DNA of 64,000 nt from Bugulina stolonifera (taxonomy: Eukaryota; Bryozoa; Gymnolaemata; Cheilostomatida; Bugulidae), in assembly GCA_935421135.1 (NCBI GenBank), contig OW285189.1, positions 25,794,298 through 25,858,297 on the forward strand, in the 5' to 3' direction. Below are positions 10,714 to 22,504 of the stretch, in pieces; the first letter of the stretch is position 1, and every line of letters starts with the position of its first letter. A program made the translations under genes and the position numbers. A model generated the notes under the pieces. That model made no database searches. It was not told where the DNA came from and saw nothing but the letters and a program-made list of their open reading frames with translations.

Positions 10714-13655
10714 CCTTTGAATACCTTTGACGTCATCGGACACTCAGGAACACTAAGTGTATAAAGGAGTGCCTCATTTGGCTAACAGTGTGCAATGTGT
10801 TTGGCTACAGGGGTTACAGCAATCTGCTGTTGATTAGTAGTTGATGGTGCTACGGTAGTCCTCCTTTACAGGGGGGGTTGGACTACAGCCTTCTGTTACA
10901 GGTAAATGCTGCATTCTGCTTATCACGGTTGTGTTCACCAGAGCTGGGTCCAAGTCATAGATTTGACTTGACTTGCCAAGTCAAGTCAAGTCACAAGTCG
11001 ACTTGACTTGGACTTGCCAACCTGCTGACTTGACTTGACTTTGACTTGCGCATCAATGTGACTTGACTTGACTTGACTTGGACACATGAATGACTTGTGA
11101 TTTCGACTTGACTTTGACTTGCAAATCAATGTGACTTGACTTGACTTGACTTGGACACATGAATGACTTGTGATTTTGACTTGGGTTCTGCCAAGTCAAT
11201 CTGGCAAATAAAAATTTTGTTCAGTGTTTAGCCAACATGAAAAAAAGGTCTCAATATTGTCAACCTATTTATCATTTGTACTAGGTCAGTGCTACTAGCA
11301 GCACTCAGAGTATATCAAGGTTAGCTATGAGGATACACAATTCAGGCAATATCTAGGCTGTGTGTACGTGAGACTACACAACGACAATGCATAGTCACAA
11401 GTACACGCAGTGCAAGTAGTGTAAGTGTAGCCTAGGTGTGGTGTCAGTAGTGAATACAATGCACAGTGCAATAATTACTAGAGTTAAATTGCAGGACTGG
11501 CCAGTGGACACTCTGTGCTGTACCATGTGCTGTTTACATTCTATGTAACACTGCATCACCATTACAATATACAGTATACAATACTATATGACCAGTCTCA
11601 ACCGTAGTGCCAATAATACTACTTATATAGACTAGTTTTTTACCATGATTGCATAACATACATGTACATGCCCTGCTACACCTTGGCATAGGTTTTTCAT
11701 GGATTGGAATGCCTGCTAAACGTAAAATATGATGTTTTGGAAAATGTAAAATTTTTTGAAGTTGTCTTCCACTTGACTTGCATTTCAACTTGACTTGACT
11801 TTGACTTGACTTGACTTGTGACTTGCATGACAGCTGACTTGACTTGACTTGACTTGAGGCATCACTGACTTGACTTCGACTTGACTTGCCTTCAAAATTT
11901 TCGAAGTTACTTGACTTGACTTGACTTGAGGCAGCACTGACTTGACTTCGACTTGACTTGCCTCCAAAATTTTAGAAATGACTTGACTTGTTGACTTGCA
12001 AGTCGACTTGGACCCAACTCTGGTGTTCACTCTGGTGTCTCTTATGGTTCTCGGTAGGAAACTACCATGGTATATCTGTGAGGTCGCGGAGACCGATGTC
12101 AACTCGCCACGGGCAGCCGATCTGGTGGTCATCGTCATACTTTTGCGGTCTCTGGTAATCTCATCATATGCCAACGAAAGCGCTGAGTGGCGTTCTTCTT
12201 TCTGCAGGATTTTCATAAGGAGAGCTAGCCTGTGGTTCCTACGCCTTTGTTTGAGGGGCTGTAGACCAAGTTCGGAGCATGCCTCAGTGACACTCTCTCG
12301 CCCCCTCAATCTGGCAATAAACCTAACAGCCCTGTGCTGTATCATTTCGAGTGACTCAATGTCTTTGGCTAAGGTCGGGTCCCACACGGTGTCCGCATAT
12401 TCCAATATTGGGCGACACAGGCTAGTGTAAGCTAGTAACCGACCTTCTTTGGGGGCTCCATGCAGAATGTGCTTGATAGCTCCCAGAGTTCTGGAGGCCT
12501 TTTCTTTCTTGAGCGCCATATGTTGGTCAAATTTAAGGTTTGACTGCATGACCACACCGAGGTATGTCGTTTTGTCAACCCATTCTATCACAGTTTCACC
12601 TAGCTTGTATGTTGGTCTACTATTTTGGTTCCCGAAGGCTATGACTTTACATTTCTTGTCATTGAATGGCATTTTCCAATCAACAGACCATTTGTGTATG
12701 GCATCAATGTTGTTCTGGAAACGTATAGCATCGTCATCTGTGTCAACTGTCTGATATAGCAGTGTATCATCAGCGTAAAGGCTTACACTGCAGTTTACCT
12801 CCAGTGGCAGGTCGTTAATGTAGATCAGGAAGAGTGTGGGGCCCAGAACTGAGCCCTGTGGAACCCCTGAGGTTACCTCCAGCTCTGAGGAAGACTCTCC
12901 TTTGATCACTACTCTCTGTCTTCTGTGTATGAGAAAGTCCTGAATCCAGTTCACCAACTGTGGGTGCATGTCAGGTACAAGCTTCAGCTTTCGCATCAGT
13001 AGAGCATGTGGTACCTTGTCAAAGGCTTTCTTGAAATCTAGTACCACAGCGTGAGTTGTTTTAGTTGCTTCTGCGGCCTTCGCCAATTCATGGAAAGTGG
13101 TGCAGAGTTGGGTTTCGCAGGACATACCTCTCCTGAACCCATGCTGTCGGTTGTGGAGGAAGTCATTCAGTTTTTGATTCATATAATGGAGTACAATGTG
13201 TTCCATCATTTTACATGGAATACTGGTAAGGGATATGGGATGGTAGTTGTTGGTTGTCTCCCTATCTCCTCCTTTGTGCACTGGGGTGACATATGCCAGT
13301 TTCCACTGAGTTGGTAGCTTTCCGGAGTCGAGTGAGGCCTGAAATATGTGTTGCAGGCACACAGCTGACATCCTAACATCAACAAGCAGATCTGGTTTGC
13401 GAATACCATCAGGACCAGGTGACTTGCCATTAGGTAGACTATTAATCAGATTTATAAGTCCTTCAGCGGTCACCTCTATTGGGTCTGCATCAGTTGTGTC
13501 TAGTTGGCGAGCATCTGAGATTTGTTGGTCATCACAAAATTGATTTTGGAAGTATTTGTTGAGAATTTCAGCACATCGTGACGGTTCGTTAATAGTTTCA
13601 TCATGTTGGTTGACTAGCCTCATGTGGGAATCATTGTTTGACTTGGTTTGCTTGA
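10676..13655 (-). mobile_element. CR1/L2-like non-LTR retrotransposon, 5'-truncated, interrupted by a hAT element
   Basis: The minus strand carries an open frame from about 13655 down to 12023 that encodes a jockey/CR1-type reverse transcriptase. Its motifs are KSPGPDGI, PVHKGGD, HGFRRGMSCETQL, LDFKKAFDKVPH, SGVPQGSVLGP and the catalytic YADDTLLY. The N-terminal endonuclease is absent. At 12022 the frame runs into the hAT insertion; if that insertion and one target copy are skipped, the frame continues from 10938 for about 30 residues to a stop near 10833. A 3'UTR and an (AAT)n tail at about 10676-10711 follow, as usual for this LINE group. It is a dead, truncated copy. Confidence 0.88.
10939..12022. 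mobile_element. hAT-type element built of ACTTG repeats, inserted in the LINE
   Basis: The termini are inverted (left CAGAGCTGGGTCCAAGTC, right GACTTGGACCCAACTCTG) and GTGTTCAC is duplicated exactly at 10931-10938 and 12023-12030, an 8-bp hAT footprint. The arms just inside are long runs of the pentamer ACTTG (TGACTTGACT..). The middle, about 11200-11760, is unique and non-coding. A decayed relative lies at 24170-24326. Confidence 0.88.
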
Positions 13656-13860
13656 TATTTGTAATTATGATTATAATGATAATATTGTATTAATGTTATT
13701 GCATGCATCTGATTTTTCTTTAGTTTTATTTTATTTTTGATATCTCTCTCAGGTCTCTGGTGTTTTTAATTTTTAATTTAATTTACTAAGCTCTTTCTGA
13801 ATTCTGAAATAAAGTAAACAAATAAAAACCTGAAGGTTTTGATCAGCAAATTTTTTCAGA

Positions 13861-14790
13861 GTGCCTACTCTCCTGGTAAGAAGCCCTCAAGATATAACCA
13901 AGACAACTAGACCTGAGATGCTCATTGACCTGGAGGGTACTGCAAAATGTCTGACAATGATCTACAAAAGTTCTTTGGATACTGGTAGGCTGCCAAAACA
14001 GTGGAAATCAGCAAATGTAACACCAATACACAAAGGCGGCGACGCTGAGTCCCCAAACAACTCCAAACCCATATCTTTGACGAGTATTCCATGCAAAATG
14101 ATGGAACACATTGTGCTGCACCATCTGAATGGAGTATTAGACAGTGTACTTCACCATCGACAGCATGGTTTCAGAAGAGGGCTGTCATGCCAGACACAAT
14201 TGTGTGCTACCTATCATGACCTGGCAAAGGTAGCAAATAAAGGTAACACTACACACGCCATAGTAATGGACTTCAAAAAAGCTTTTGACAAAGTACCGCA
14301 TCTAATGTTACTTTAAAAACTAAAGCAGATACCAGGGATAAATGAATACCTTTTAAACTGGATACATGATTTTCTCTCTAACAGACAGCAATCCGTTGTG
14401 CTCAAAGGAGCTGGCTCACAAAAGTGCACAGTAACCTCAGGAGTGCCACAGGGTTCTGTACTTGGACCGACTTTGTTTTTGTGCTATATTAATGACCTTC
14501 CAGACCTGCTGTCATGTAAAGTTAGCCTTTATGCTGATGACACTCTACTTTACCAAACAGTAAATGCAAATGAGGACGCAAAAATGTTCCAAAATAACAT
14601 CAACACTGTACACGAGTGGTCTACAAAATGGAAAATGCCATTCAATGAAAAGAAATGCCTAGCTATAAACTTTGAAAGAGTAACACCCATACCTCAATAC
14701 AAACTAGGCACTGCATGTCTTGAATGGACAGAAACCGTCAAATACCTAGGAGTAATAATTCAATCAGATCTTAAGTTTAATCAGCACATA
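13861..14790 (+). pseudogene. Reverse-transcriptase fragment of a second CR1/L2-like LINE
   Basis: One reading frame covers 13861 to about 14790 but is broken by a TAA at 14314-14316. It contains PIHKGGD, HGFRRGLSCQTQL, FKKAFDKVPH, SGVPQGSVLGP and YADDTLLY, and so spans the RT fingers and palm. Both ends are missing: the 5' side loses the frame before the PDG motif and the 3' side runs into a CACA-rich microsatellite. It is the same family as the copy at 10.7-13.7 kb, in the opposite orientation, and clearly diverged from it. Confidence 0.85.
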
Positions 14791-14829
14791 CATGACACAC
14801 ATACGCACACACACACATACATATGACAG

Positions 14830-15492
14830 CTTCTCAATGAAAACTCTTGAGTTATTGAAGATCTCAGCATAGTGATGCGTGAGGTAAAATGAGTTGTTGG
14901 ACATAGCCATAATTAAATACATGTATTACATTTCATCTTTGTTTATTTTCTTGCTTGGTCCCTTCAATTAATTTTGTTTATGCTACTGTTGTGTTCAATT
15001 CACAACATGTATATAAAGGTTTTCTTTCCCCTATCTAGTATATAAGGAGTATTCCTCAGGGATTCTACCATTATTTCCTCTGACACTAATAATAGGACTA
15101 TTATCAAAATGTTTGGATAATGAGGATGAATTCCATGTTAAGTAACGATATGAATTCAAGTGACATGTCGTGTGAATTGGATCATTTCTTATTACACTCA
15201 TATCGTAATGATGTATTAAATTGAAATTTTAAATGAGACTAATCTGGCTGTTTATTTTCGTTAGGCTATACTCTACAGTACAAGCAAGCAATTATTGTGA
15301 CAGTGTAGGCAACTGATTACAGAAACATTATTGATTATAATTAGGCTTTTAAAATTTACCATTAGTAGCCCTATAACTTAGGCCATTCTCATATTGATTA
15401 GAATTTATATTGGAAATAATATAATACTAACATTCACATTAGATTTGATCAAACTAAATTCTTTAGGCTTATAGAAAGCGGAATACTAATAG
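14830..15492. other. AT-rich intergenic DNA
   Basis: No gene or repeat structure could be supported between the LINE fragment and the 77-bp array upstream of UTP3. Confidence 0.5.
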
Positions 15493-15800
15493 GTTATAGT
15501 ACACATTACATGTATGTATACGTATATAGACTATTTATATATCTCTATAACATATACAACGTACATGTAGTTATAGTACACATTACATGTATGTATACGT
15601 ATATAGACTATTTATATATCTCTATAACATATACAACGTACATGTAGTTATAGTACACATTACATGTATGTATACGTATATAGACTATTTATATATCTCT
15701 ATAACATATACAACGTACATGTAGTTATAGTACACATTACATGTATGTATGCGTATATAGACTATTTATATATCTCTATAACATATACAACGTACACGTA
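15493..15800. repeat. 77-bp tandem repeat, four copies, upstream of UTP3
   Basis: Four units start at 15493, 15570, 15647 and 15724 with GTTATAGTACACATTACATG and are almost identical. The array ends about 40 bases before the UTP3 start codon, so it forms the proximal promoter or 5'UTR of that gene. Confidence 0.9.
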
Positions 15801-15843
15801 GTTTAGTTATAATTAAAGTTTAAGCTGTTTTATAGCCATCAAC

Positions 15844-18800
15844 ATGCCCAAACATAAGAGTGTTGCTGGTAGAAAAAGTGTGAAGACAAAGAAAGCTGTA
15901 GTTCGAAGAGCCAAACCCATCTACAACTCTGATGATGATATTCCTGATGAAACAGCCGAGTCATTTCATAAGGATGAGATTGATATGTTCAATGATGAAG
16001 GTAATACTCACTTTAGACCTCACGGTATGTTCAATGATGAAGGTAATATTCACTCTAGACCTCACGGTATGGTCAATGATGAAGGTAATATTCACTTTAG
16101 ACCTCACGGTATGGTCAGCTGTCATTAGACTTACAATGTATACGATGTATATATCCATCTAAAGAGTGAATGTATAGCTAGATAACATTTCCTGTAGTAG
16201 AAGAGAGTTCAGATGAGGCTATTGGGGAGGAGTTACCAGAGGCTAAACCGGCTCTCAGGGAGGCTGTGTATGACTTCTCAGATTCTGAAGAGGAGGAAGA
16301 GATGGAGAAAAGACTCAAGAAAATAGAAGCCAGTGTGAGACGCAAACAAAAGGTATCTATGGCGACGGCCTCTGTACACTGTTCACTACCTCTGGTCTCT
16401 GTTCATTGTCCTCTACCTCTGATTTCAATACACGATTTGCTTCTCCTGGTATCAATAGATGGTTCACATTCCCTGGTTTCAGTACATGGTTCACATTCCC
16501 TGGTCTCAGTACATGGTTCGCTTCTCCTGATTACTATACTTCATCGTCTTCCCCTCATATCATATTTATATGCATGTATGTTATACTTTTACCATAGCAT
16601 TCAGACAGCAGTGAGTCCGAGGAGGAGGATGAGGAGGACTTGGGTAGAGCTAAGGCTTGGGGGAAGAAGAGAGACGACTTCTATGGTGCTGATGTCAGCA
16701 CAAAGGTGGATCTGGGAGTCTCCTCTGAGGACGAGGAAGCAGGTCAGTCTGTCCTCATGTCATTAGTTATTGCTGATTATATAGAGCATCTGTTGATGTA
16801 AACTAACTGCACTTAATGTTACACTTAGCATTACACTCACTGTTACTCTTGGTGTTACACTCACTGTTAATACACATGTAGCATATTTATCGTTGTGTTA
16901 CAGAGGCTAAGATGGAGGAGGAAGAGGCCAGACTACAACAACAGAAACTACTATCTGAGGTGGATGAGAGTGACTACTATCTATTTATGGACTCAGCTAC
17001 TGACCCCTCCTCTACTACTACAGCTGCTAAGCCTACGACTGAAGACCCCACACCGTCTAGCCAACTCGTTAGTGCAGACATTCATAACCTCTCAGAGAAG
17101 GAAAAGGTGAAGTTGTTAAAACAGAAGCATCCAGAGTTTATCAACCTAGTGAAAGACTACAAAGCCCAGTTGACTGAGTTCATAGATAGGGTGGAGCCGC
17201 TAATAGCCGCCCATAAACAAGGCCTCATACCGGACAGTAATGGTATGCAGTTGATGATGAAGAAGGGAATGTTTCTGCTCAGATACTGTACCTGCTGTGA
17301 GATGTACCTGCTGCTGGTAGCAGAGAAAGTTTCCTTAGAGAGGCATCCGGTGTTTGAGAAGTTGGCGCAGTACAAGAAGATTATAGATGCCATATATGAA
17401 GCTGAGCAGAAGATCAAACCGCAGATGGAGGCCTTGCTAGAGAAGGTAAGTACACTGTAAACTCTCTCTATATCTCTAGATGGAGGCCTTGCTAGAGAAG
17501 GTAAGTACACTGTAAACTCTCTCTATATATCTGTAGATGGATGCCTTGCTAGAGAAGGTAAGTACACTGTAAACTCTCTCTATATCTCTAGATGGATGCC
17601 TTGCTAGAGAAGGTAAGTACACTGTAAACTCTCTCTATATCTCTAGATGGATGCCTTGCTAGAGAAGGTAAGTAAAGCCTCTCTGCTTCCACACGCTCCG
17701 ATGAGATGTACCTACTCTCTCACTATTTGTTAAAGTGATCATGCAGCCTAGGGGTGTTTTATATCGTTGCGCTCCATTTTTCAAGCCGAATCAACTGATT
17801 TCTAAGAGTTATCTTTTCAATGGAGCCATTTATCACTAGATTTAATAGTAAAATGGCTCTGTAATTCAGAGTTATCTTCCACAAAAATTGTTTTTTGGCT
17901 GTGCATGTAAAGTTGTCATCTCTCTACTTTTGTTTAAAAAGAAGTTGTACTAAGAACACAAACCACAAGAATGCAATAATATGACCAATGTCATAAGGCT
18001 GCTCTGCCCTGACCACAATGATAACAAGAGCTGATATACTGAGTGGATTGCTAATTATTCTACACTCAACAGCCTAGCAGCCACATACATATACATGGAT
18101 TGGTCCATTTTCTATATTGCAACAAAAGCAAGTTAGTGGCTAGGCTACTGTTCTGATCACTTACGATGTGTCATGCATTATTGAAAATAAGAATTTCTAC
18201 TGAAGTAGTCCTACACTAGGCACTCTATAGGTAGCCTCCTCCCAACCACACTGGCTAATCAATGAGCCACTACGCATATCACTGCCAGCCCAAGAAGGGA
18301 TCTGGTGAAGACATCTGCCATTAGCACATGCGTGTATAACTGAATGGGCGTGGTATGCAATGTACATGTATGTGCATTACTTATTATAGTTACTATAGTT
18401 ATTTATAATAAATTACATATATCAGCTTTACAGATGTATAAAAATCAAAATGTTGTATAGGTGTACATACATGTGCATCTTACTTATGGGGTACAGACAT
18501 GAGCTATACACTCATGTAGTGCATGTATAATACATTTTTATGTGTATACATGTAGTACATGATTTTTATAATACATGTGCATGAACATACTGTAATAGTT
18601 TTGTAATATGATTCATAAATAACATTATACATGTTATGTACAGATACTGTCAGATAGAACATGTAGTGTGCAGTCTTATACATGATATACATGTATATGA
18701 ACGCAAATTACAGAATATTTAAATTGTATTTAAAATATTATTAATATATGCTATAGATAAGCCATTATACCTTTGTACATTGCAACCAATATTAGCTCAC

Positions 18801-21764
18801 AAGAACATATTGTGCATCCCTCTGTTGTTTTGCTCATACAACATTGAGTGTCTATATTACTAAATCGTTGTTTTTGACAGGGTACATTCACAATCTCTGG
18901 TTTAGGGGCAAATATGTACACAAAAGAAAGTTTTATCACCAATGACTCACTACATGTACATTACATGTATTATGAGCCCACTGGATGGAAGAAGAACAAG
19001 ATTATCACTGACCACTAAACCATTTTGTTGGTGCTTGTTTATAAGTTGGACACCATTGAATAAACATTAGAAGTATTGTTATTTTATGTGATGGCCAAAT
19101 CTGCGGTACACTATAGGTTAGCTAGCTAGTCTGTATGCTATGCCTGTAGCCACATACATGTAGAATGTTATAAGAAAGAACTCAGATTGTATTTCTTCTA
19201 TCGTGACTGTATTAGTGAACATGTGCCATCATCATGCTACTTGATCACTATCAGTATAATTTTGGTTACAGAGGATAATAATATTCTCCGTTCTTAAAAC
19301 ATAGGCAGAAGGAAGAAAGTGTTTCCTAGGATCATATGTTGTGGTGCAACACCTGAATTTTTCACTTCTGCAATAGTATTCAAACTTACCAGTAGTACTA
19401 TTTATGTCATTATAATATGTCAAATGAAAATGAAAAACTGCTCTTTTATTTATAGGCCTATGCAATCTAAATAACAAATGCTATGCTCTACTATCAGGAC
19501 AATTTTTCCAACTGCTATTTGGTTTATGGAGTGCAACTTTTGTAGAGACTGGCTTCCTGATATGCATAAATATAGTGTTTTTTCACTAGCCCATGTGTGT
19601 TTCTACTAAACATCCTGATGGCTGCATACCATTTGGTTCATATTTATTACCCGCATAGGTGTTGGTAAATGCCCCTTCTATTGTGAAGGGATAATTTATG
19701 TGCTGCCACACTGAAATGCATGCTAATATTGTTATTTACTCCATCATCTGTAGCAAGCATAGTCACAGGAAGATTTGGCTTGAATCACTCAATACTTGTG
19801 GCAATGTTATTTTGTTATTGATCACATTTTATTCTCATTAGTGGTTGACCTTGTGGTCAAAAGTCAACAACCCATCAAGTGCAAAGTAATGGTGGATTTC
19901 AGTTGTGAAATATTGGGAGTTATCTGACACCAAAATGCACGAGAGGACAACATGCAATAGTCCTCCAAATAGTCCTCAGCTTCTGCTTCTATGCTTCTTT
20001 ATCACTAAATTGGCCTAAAAAACACTCAAAATAGCTGCCTGGGGCTCGATGTTTCCTTTAAAACGATATAAAACACCCCTAGGCTGCATGATCACTTTAA
20101 TATTTTTTGGCCTAGAACTTAGATATGAAGTTACTTGTGTTATATTCAGATAAGACACGGCAAGTTGAAGCATGCTACTGTTACACCAACTAAGCCGAAG
20201 GTTGATGCCCCTATAGAGACAGCTGCTACTACTGCTGCTGCCACTACTGCTCAACTAAAGGCTGATGTACCAAGTAGGAAGAAGAAATCTGTTGTAAAGA
20301 TACAGGAGTCACTAAAAAACAGAAAGAAGGTCTCAAATCCAAAGGTTTGAATTGTCTACTATTATATAGGCCTACTGATAACAATACTGAGATAGATGTG
20401 AGTACATGTACACATGGTGTCACAGTGACTACTAAACTGTACTACTGTATATTTAACTTGGGCAATGAGTACTGCCTGGTGTCCCCAGCAGTACATTGTT
20501 TAAATGGTATGACCTTGCAGCTACATCAATAGGCAACTTACTAGTCAGTTTATCCAATTCTATTTATGTGAACCACTAAATAATACAAATAGATATGAAC
20601 AACTTTTGGGATGTTGTTGTGTGTATATTCTCCCCTCCTCTTCTCCCTTGTACAGCTTTGATATCTCCTTTTGTTTGATGTGTACCAAGTATTAACATTG
20701 TATTTACTGGATAGAAATCAATGCAAAGCTTATTGGATGATGATGATGAGGAGGAGGAGGCCTCTGAACAGACTCTGAATGGAGGTGGAGAAGAAGCAGC
20801 CAAGGATGACTTGTTGACGGGAGGTGAGAAAGAGGCCATGGAGTTCTATAATATGGTGAAACGAAGACGCCTTGCTGGCAACGAACAGATGGATACAGGT
20901 CTAAGTAGGTTTATTTTCAATTACAATTAAGTAGTTAACTATGATATTTTGTACAAAACTATCAACCATCAGGCTAATAGTTAAAGATGTTGGCTAGTAG
21001 TTCTAGTTAGTGTGGGGATGGGATTATGTAATAGGTAAAGAGTAAGCTAGTGCTCATGGTTATACGAATGACAAGCAAATTATGTAATAATTAATTAGAA
21101 CTGGCCAGGTGCCCAATTAGAGGCTCAGGAATTTTGTCCACAACATTATTGCACCAACATTTTGTAACTACTACTACATGTACATGTATTAATTTTGATT
21201 ATAACTTGAAGTTTTCCTCTCCTGGTAGCTTGCAGTTGTGAGAGGACAACTTCATGTTATAATCAATAGCTAATGTGTGGCCATAGTGTATCTACATGTC
21301 CATGTGATTGTGTATACTGTATATATATATTCATACCATACTGTGTACTACTGTACATAGATGAAGGTGCTGAAGAAGAGGAAGGAGGAACTGAGGTATT
21401 AGAGGAGCTAGGAGATGATAAGAGAGGGGTCACTGAAGAAATGATGAAAAACAGAGGTACGTCTTTTCAACATGTTTTCGTGTAGTACTTATTGCACTTG
21501 TGTTATGTTCAAGTTCATGTAATACATGTCACATGCTTGTAGCTTATAATCAGTCCTACATGTCTATTTACTCCTTGTGCAGGCCTCACAGCTAAGAGAC
21601 CCAAACACTTGAAAAATCCAAGAATCAAGAATAAGTTGAAATACCAAAAGAAGAAGAAGATACACAAGACGATGGTGCCCAATTTACTGAGGGAAACCAA
21701 CAGATATTCTGGAGAGGTTTCTGGAATCAGAGCTGGTAGAATCAGGAGTGTGCAGCTTAGTTAG
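15844..21764 (+). CDS. UTP3: Sas10/UTP3 small-subunit processome protein
   Basis: Eight exons join in frame: 15844-16000, 16198-16352, 16598-16742, 16904-17445, 20150-20344, 20715-20898, 21361-21456 and 21583-21764, giving 551 aa. The family acts in the nucleolus in the U3 snoRNP/SSU processome for 18S rRNA maturation. The N-terminal third is rich in acidic runs and has the WGKKRDDFY motif typical of UTP3. Exon 4 carries the Sas10/Utp3 helical domain (LLRYCTCCEMYLLLVAEK). The last exon carries the basic C-terminal Sas10 domain (KNPRIKNKLKYQKKKK ... SGIRAGRIRSV). Oddities: tandem duplications span the donors of exons 1 and 4, and a 2.4-kb TIR element fills most of intron 4. The start is the first ATG, in the context CAACATGCC. 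Confidence 0.93.
15985..16118 (+). repeat. 42-bp tandem duplication spanning UTP3 exon 1 end and donor
   Basis: Units start at 15985, 16027 and 16069, with a partial one at 16111. Each contains the exon end (reading MFNDEG or MVNDEG) followed by GTAATA, the 5' splice site. Because 42 is a multiple of three and no stop occurs, using donor 2 or 3 would add 14 or 28 residues in frame. Confidence 0.92.
17425..17667 (+). repeat. 55-bp tandem duplication spanning UTP3 exon 4 end, donor and a pseudo-acceptor
   Basis: Five units start at 17425, 17480, 17537, 17592 and 17647. Each holds a 21-base exon piece (MEALLEK or MDALLEK) followed by GTAAGT, and copies 2-5 are preceded by a pyrimidine-rich CTCTCTATATCTCTAG. 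So four extra 21-base potential micro-exons are flanked by complete splice signals, though only 34-36 bases apart. Confidence 0.92.
17731..20102. mobile_element. TIR DNA element in UTP3 intron 4
   Basis: The left end TTAAAGTGATCATGCAGCCT (from about 17731) continues AGGGGTGTTTTATATCGTT. The exact inverse lies at about 20063-20101, ending GCTGCATGATCACTTTAA. Arms are about 37 bp. No transposase frame was recognised in the 2.3 kb between. TTAA at both borders may be the target site, but superfamily assignment is open. Confidence 0.75.
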
Positions 21765-22504
21765 CTTAGTTGAAATGATGGTGTAGTCCTGTCTTCTTGA
21801 CCATGATTATATTATTTGTTATGAATTATAATGTAGTTACAAATATATGACCTATAACTTGTGACCTGTATAATATACTATATAACTTGTGACCTATATA
21901 ACATACTATAATTATAACTTATGACCTATATAATATACTATATGACTTGTGACCTATATAATATACTATATAACTTATGTGCATCAGTGACAGCACACAA
22001 TAAGCTGAGCAATAAGATGTGCATTTATCCAAATATCATAACCATGTACATGTAGTACACAACAGTCTACCAAATACCCCACACCACCATCTACAAAATG
22101 TATCTGTTACTAAGAAGCATGCATTTGCTATTGACAAATTGTACAGGTAGCCATGTACACACCTGTGTACTAACTAATGAGCATTATAGTCTTGAGGAAA
22201 TGGTTAACCTACAACTACAGCAGTTGCAAAATAACTGCTACTTGCTTGCCAACATGACTTTACCGGTAGTAACCACAGTTACTGGTATGCAAATTATTGC
22301 AAGTTGTCCTCTCCCAATAAATAGGGTAGGGTAATTCCCATGTTGGTTGATAGAGGACGCGTAGAATACTCTACGAGTGGATGTCAGCCCTAAACATAAA
22401 GTGCGCAGACTCAAAACTCAAGTTCCGCTTTTAGGAAACTCGCATTTACATGTAGTTTCACATTGACTTTATGCGTGTAGAGCAGAAACTAAACTAAAAG
22501 TAGG
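21765..22504. other. UTP3-Abraxas intergenic spacer
   Basis: About 740 bases. A 28-bp-like repeat (AACTTGTGACCTATATAATA, about five units) occupies 21845-21975. AATAAA at 22317-22322 is the nearest good polyadenylation signal for UTP3, and the Abraxas promoter must lie in the rest. Part of 22300-22320 (AAGTTGTCCTCTCCCAAT) matches an end of the hairpin MITE seen elsewhere in the window. Confidence 0.6.

Noticed and set aside
12449..12754. Plus-strand frames opposite the LINE reverse transcriptase
   Set aside because: They are antisense shadows of the minus-strand RT frame.
17446..17660. Four genuine 34-36-base introns in UTP3
   Set aside because: Splice motifs are complete, but such introns would be shorter than the spliceosome normally handles; kept as a finding rather than annotated exons.
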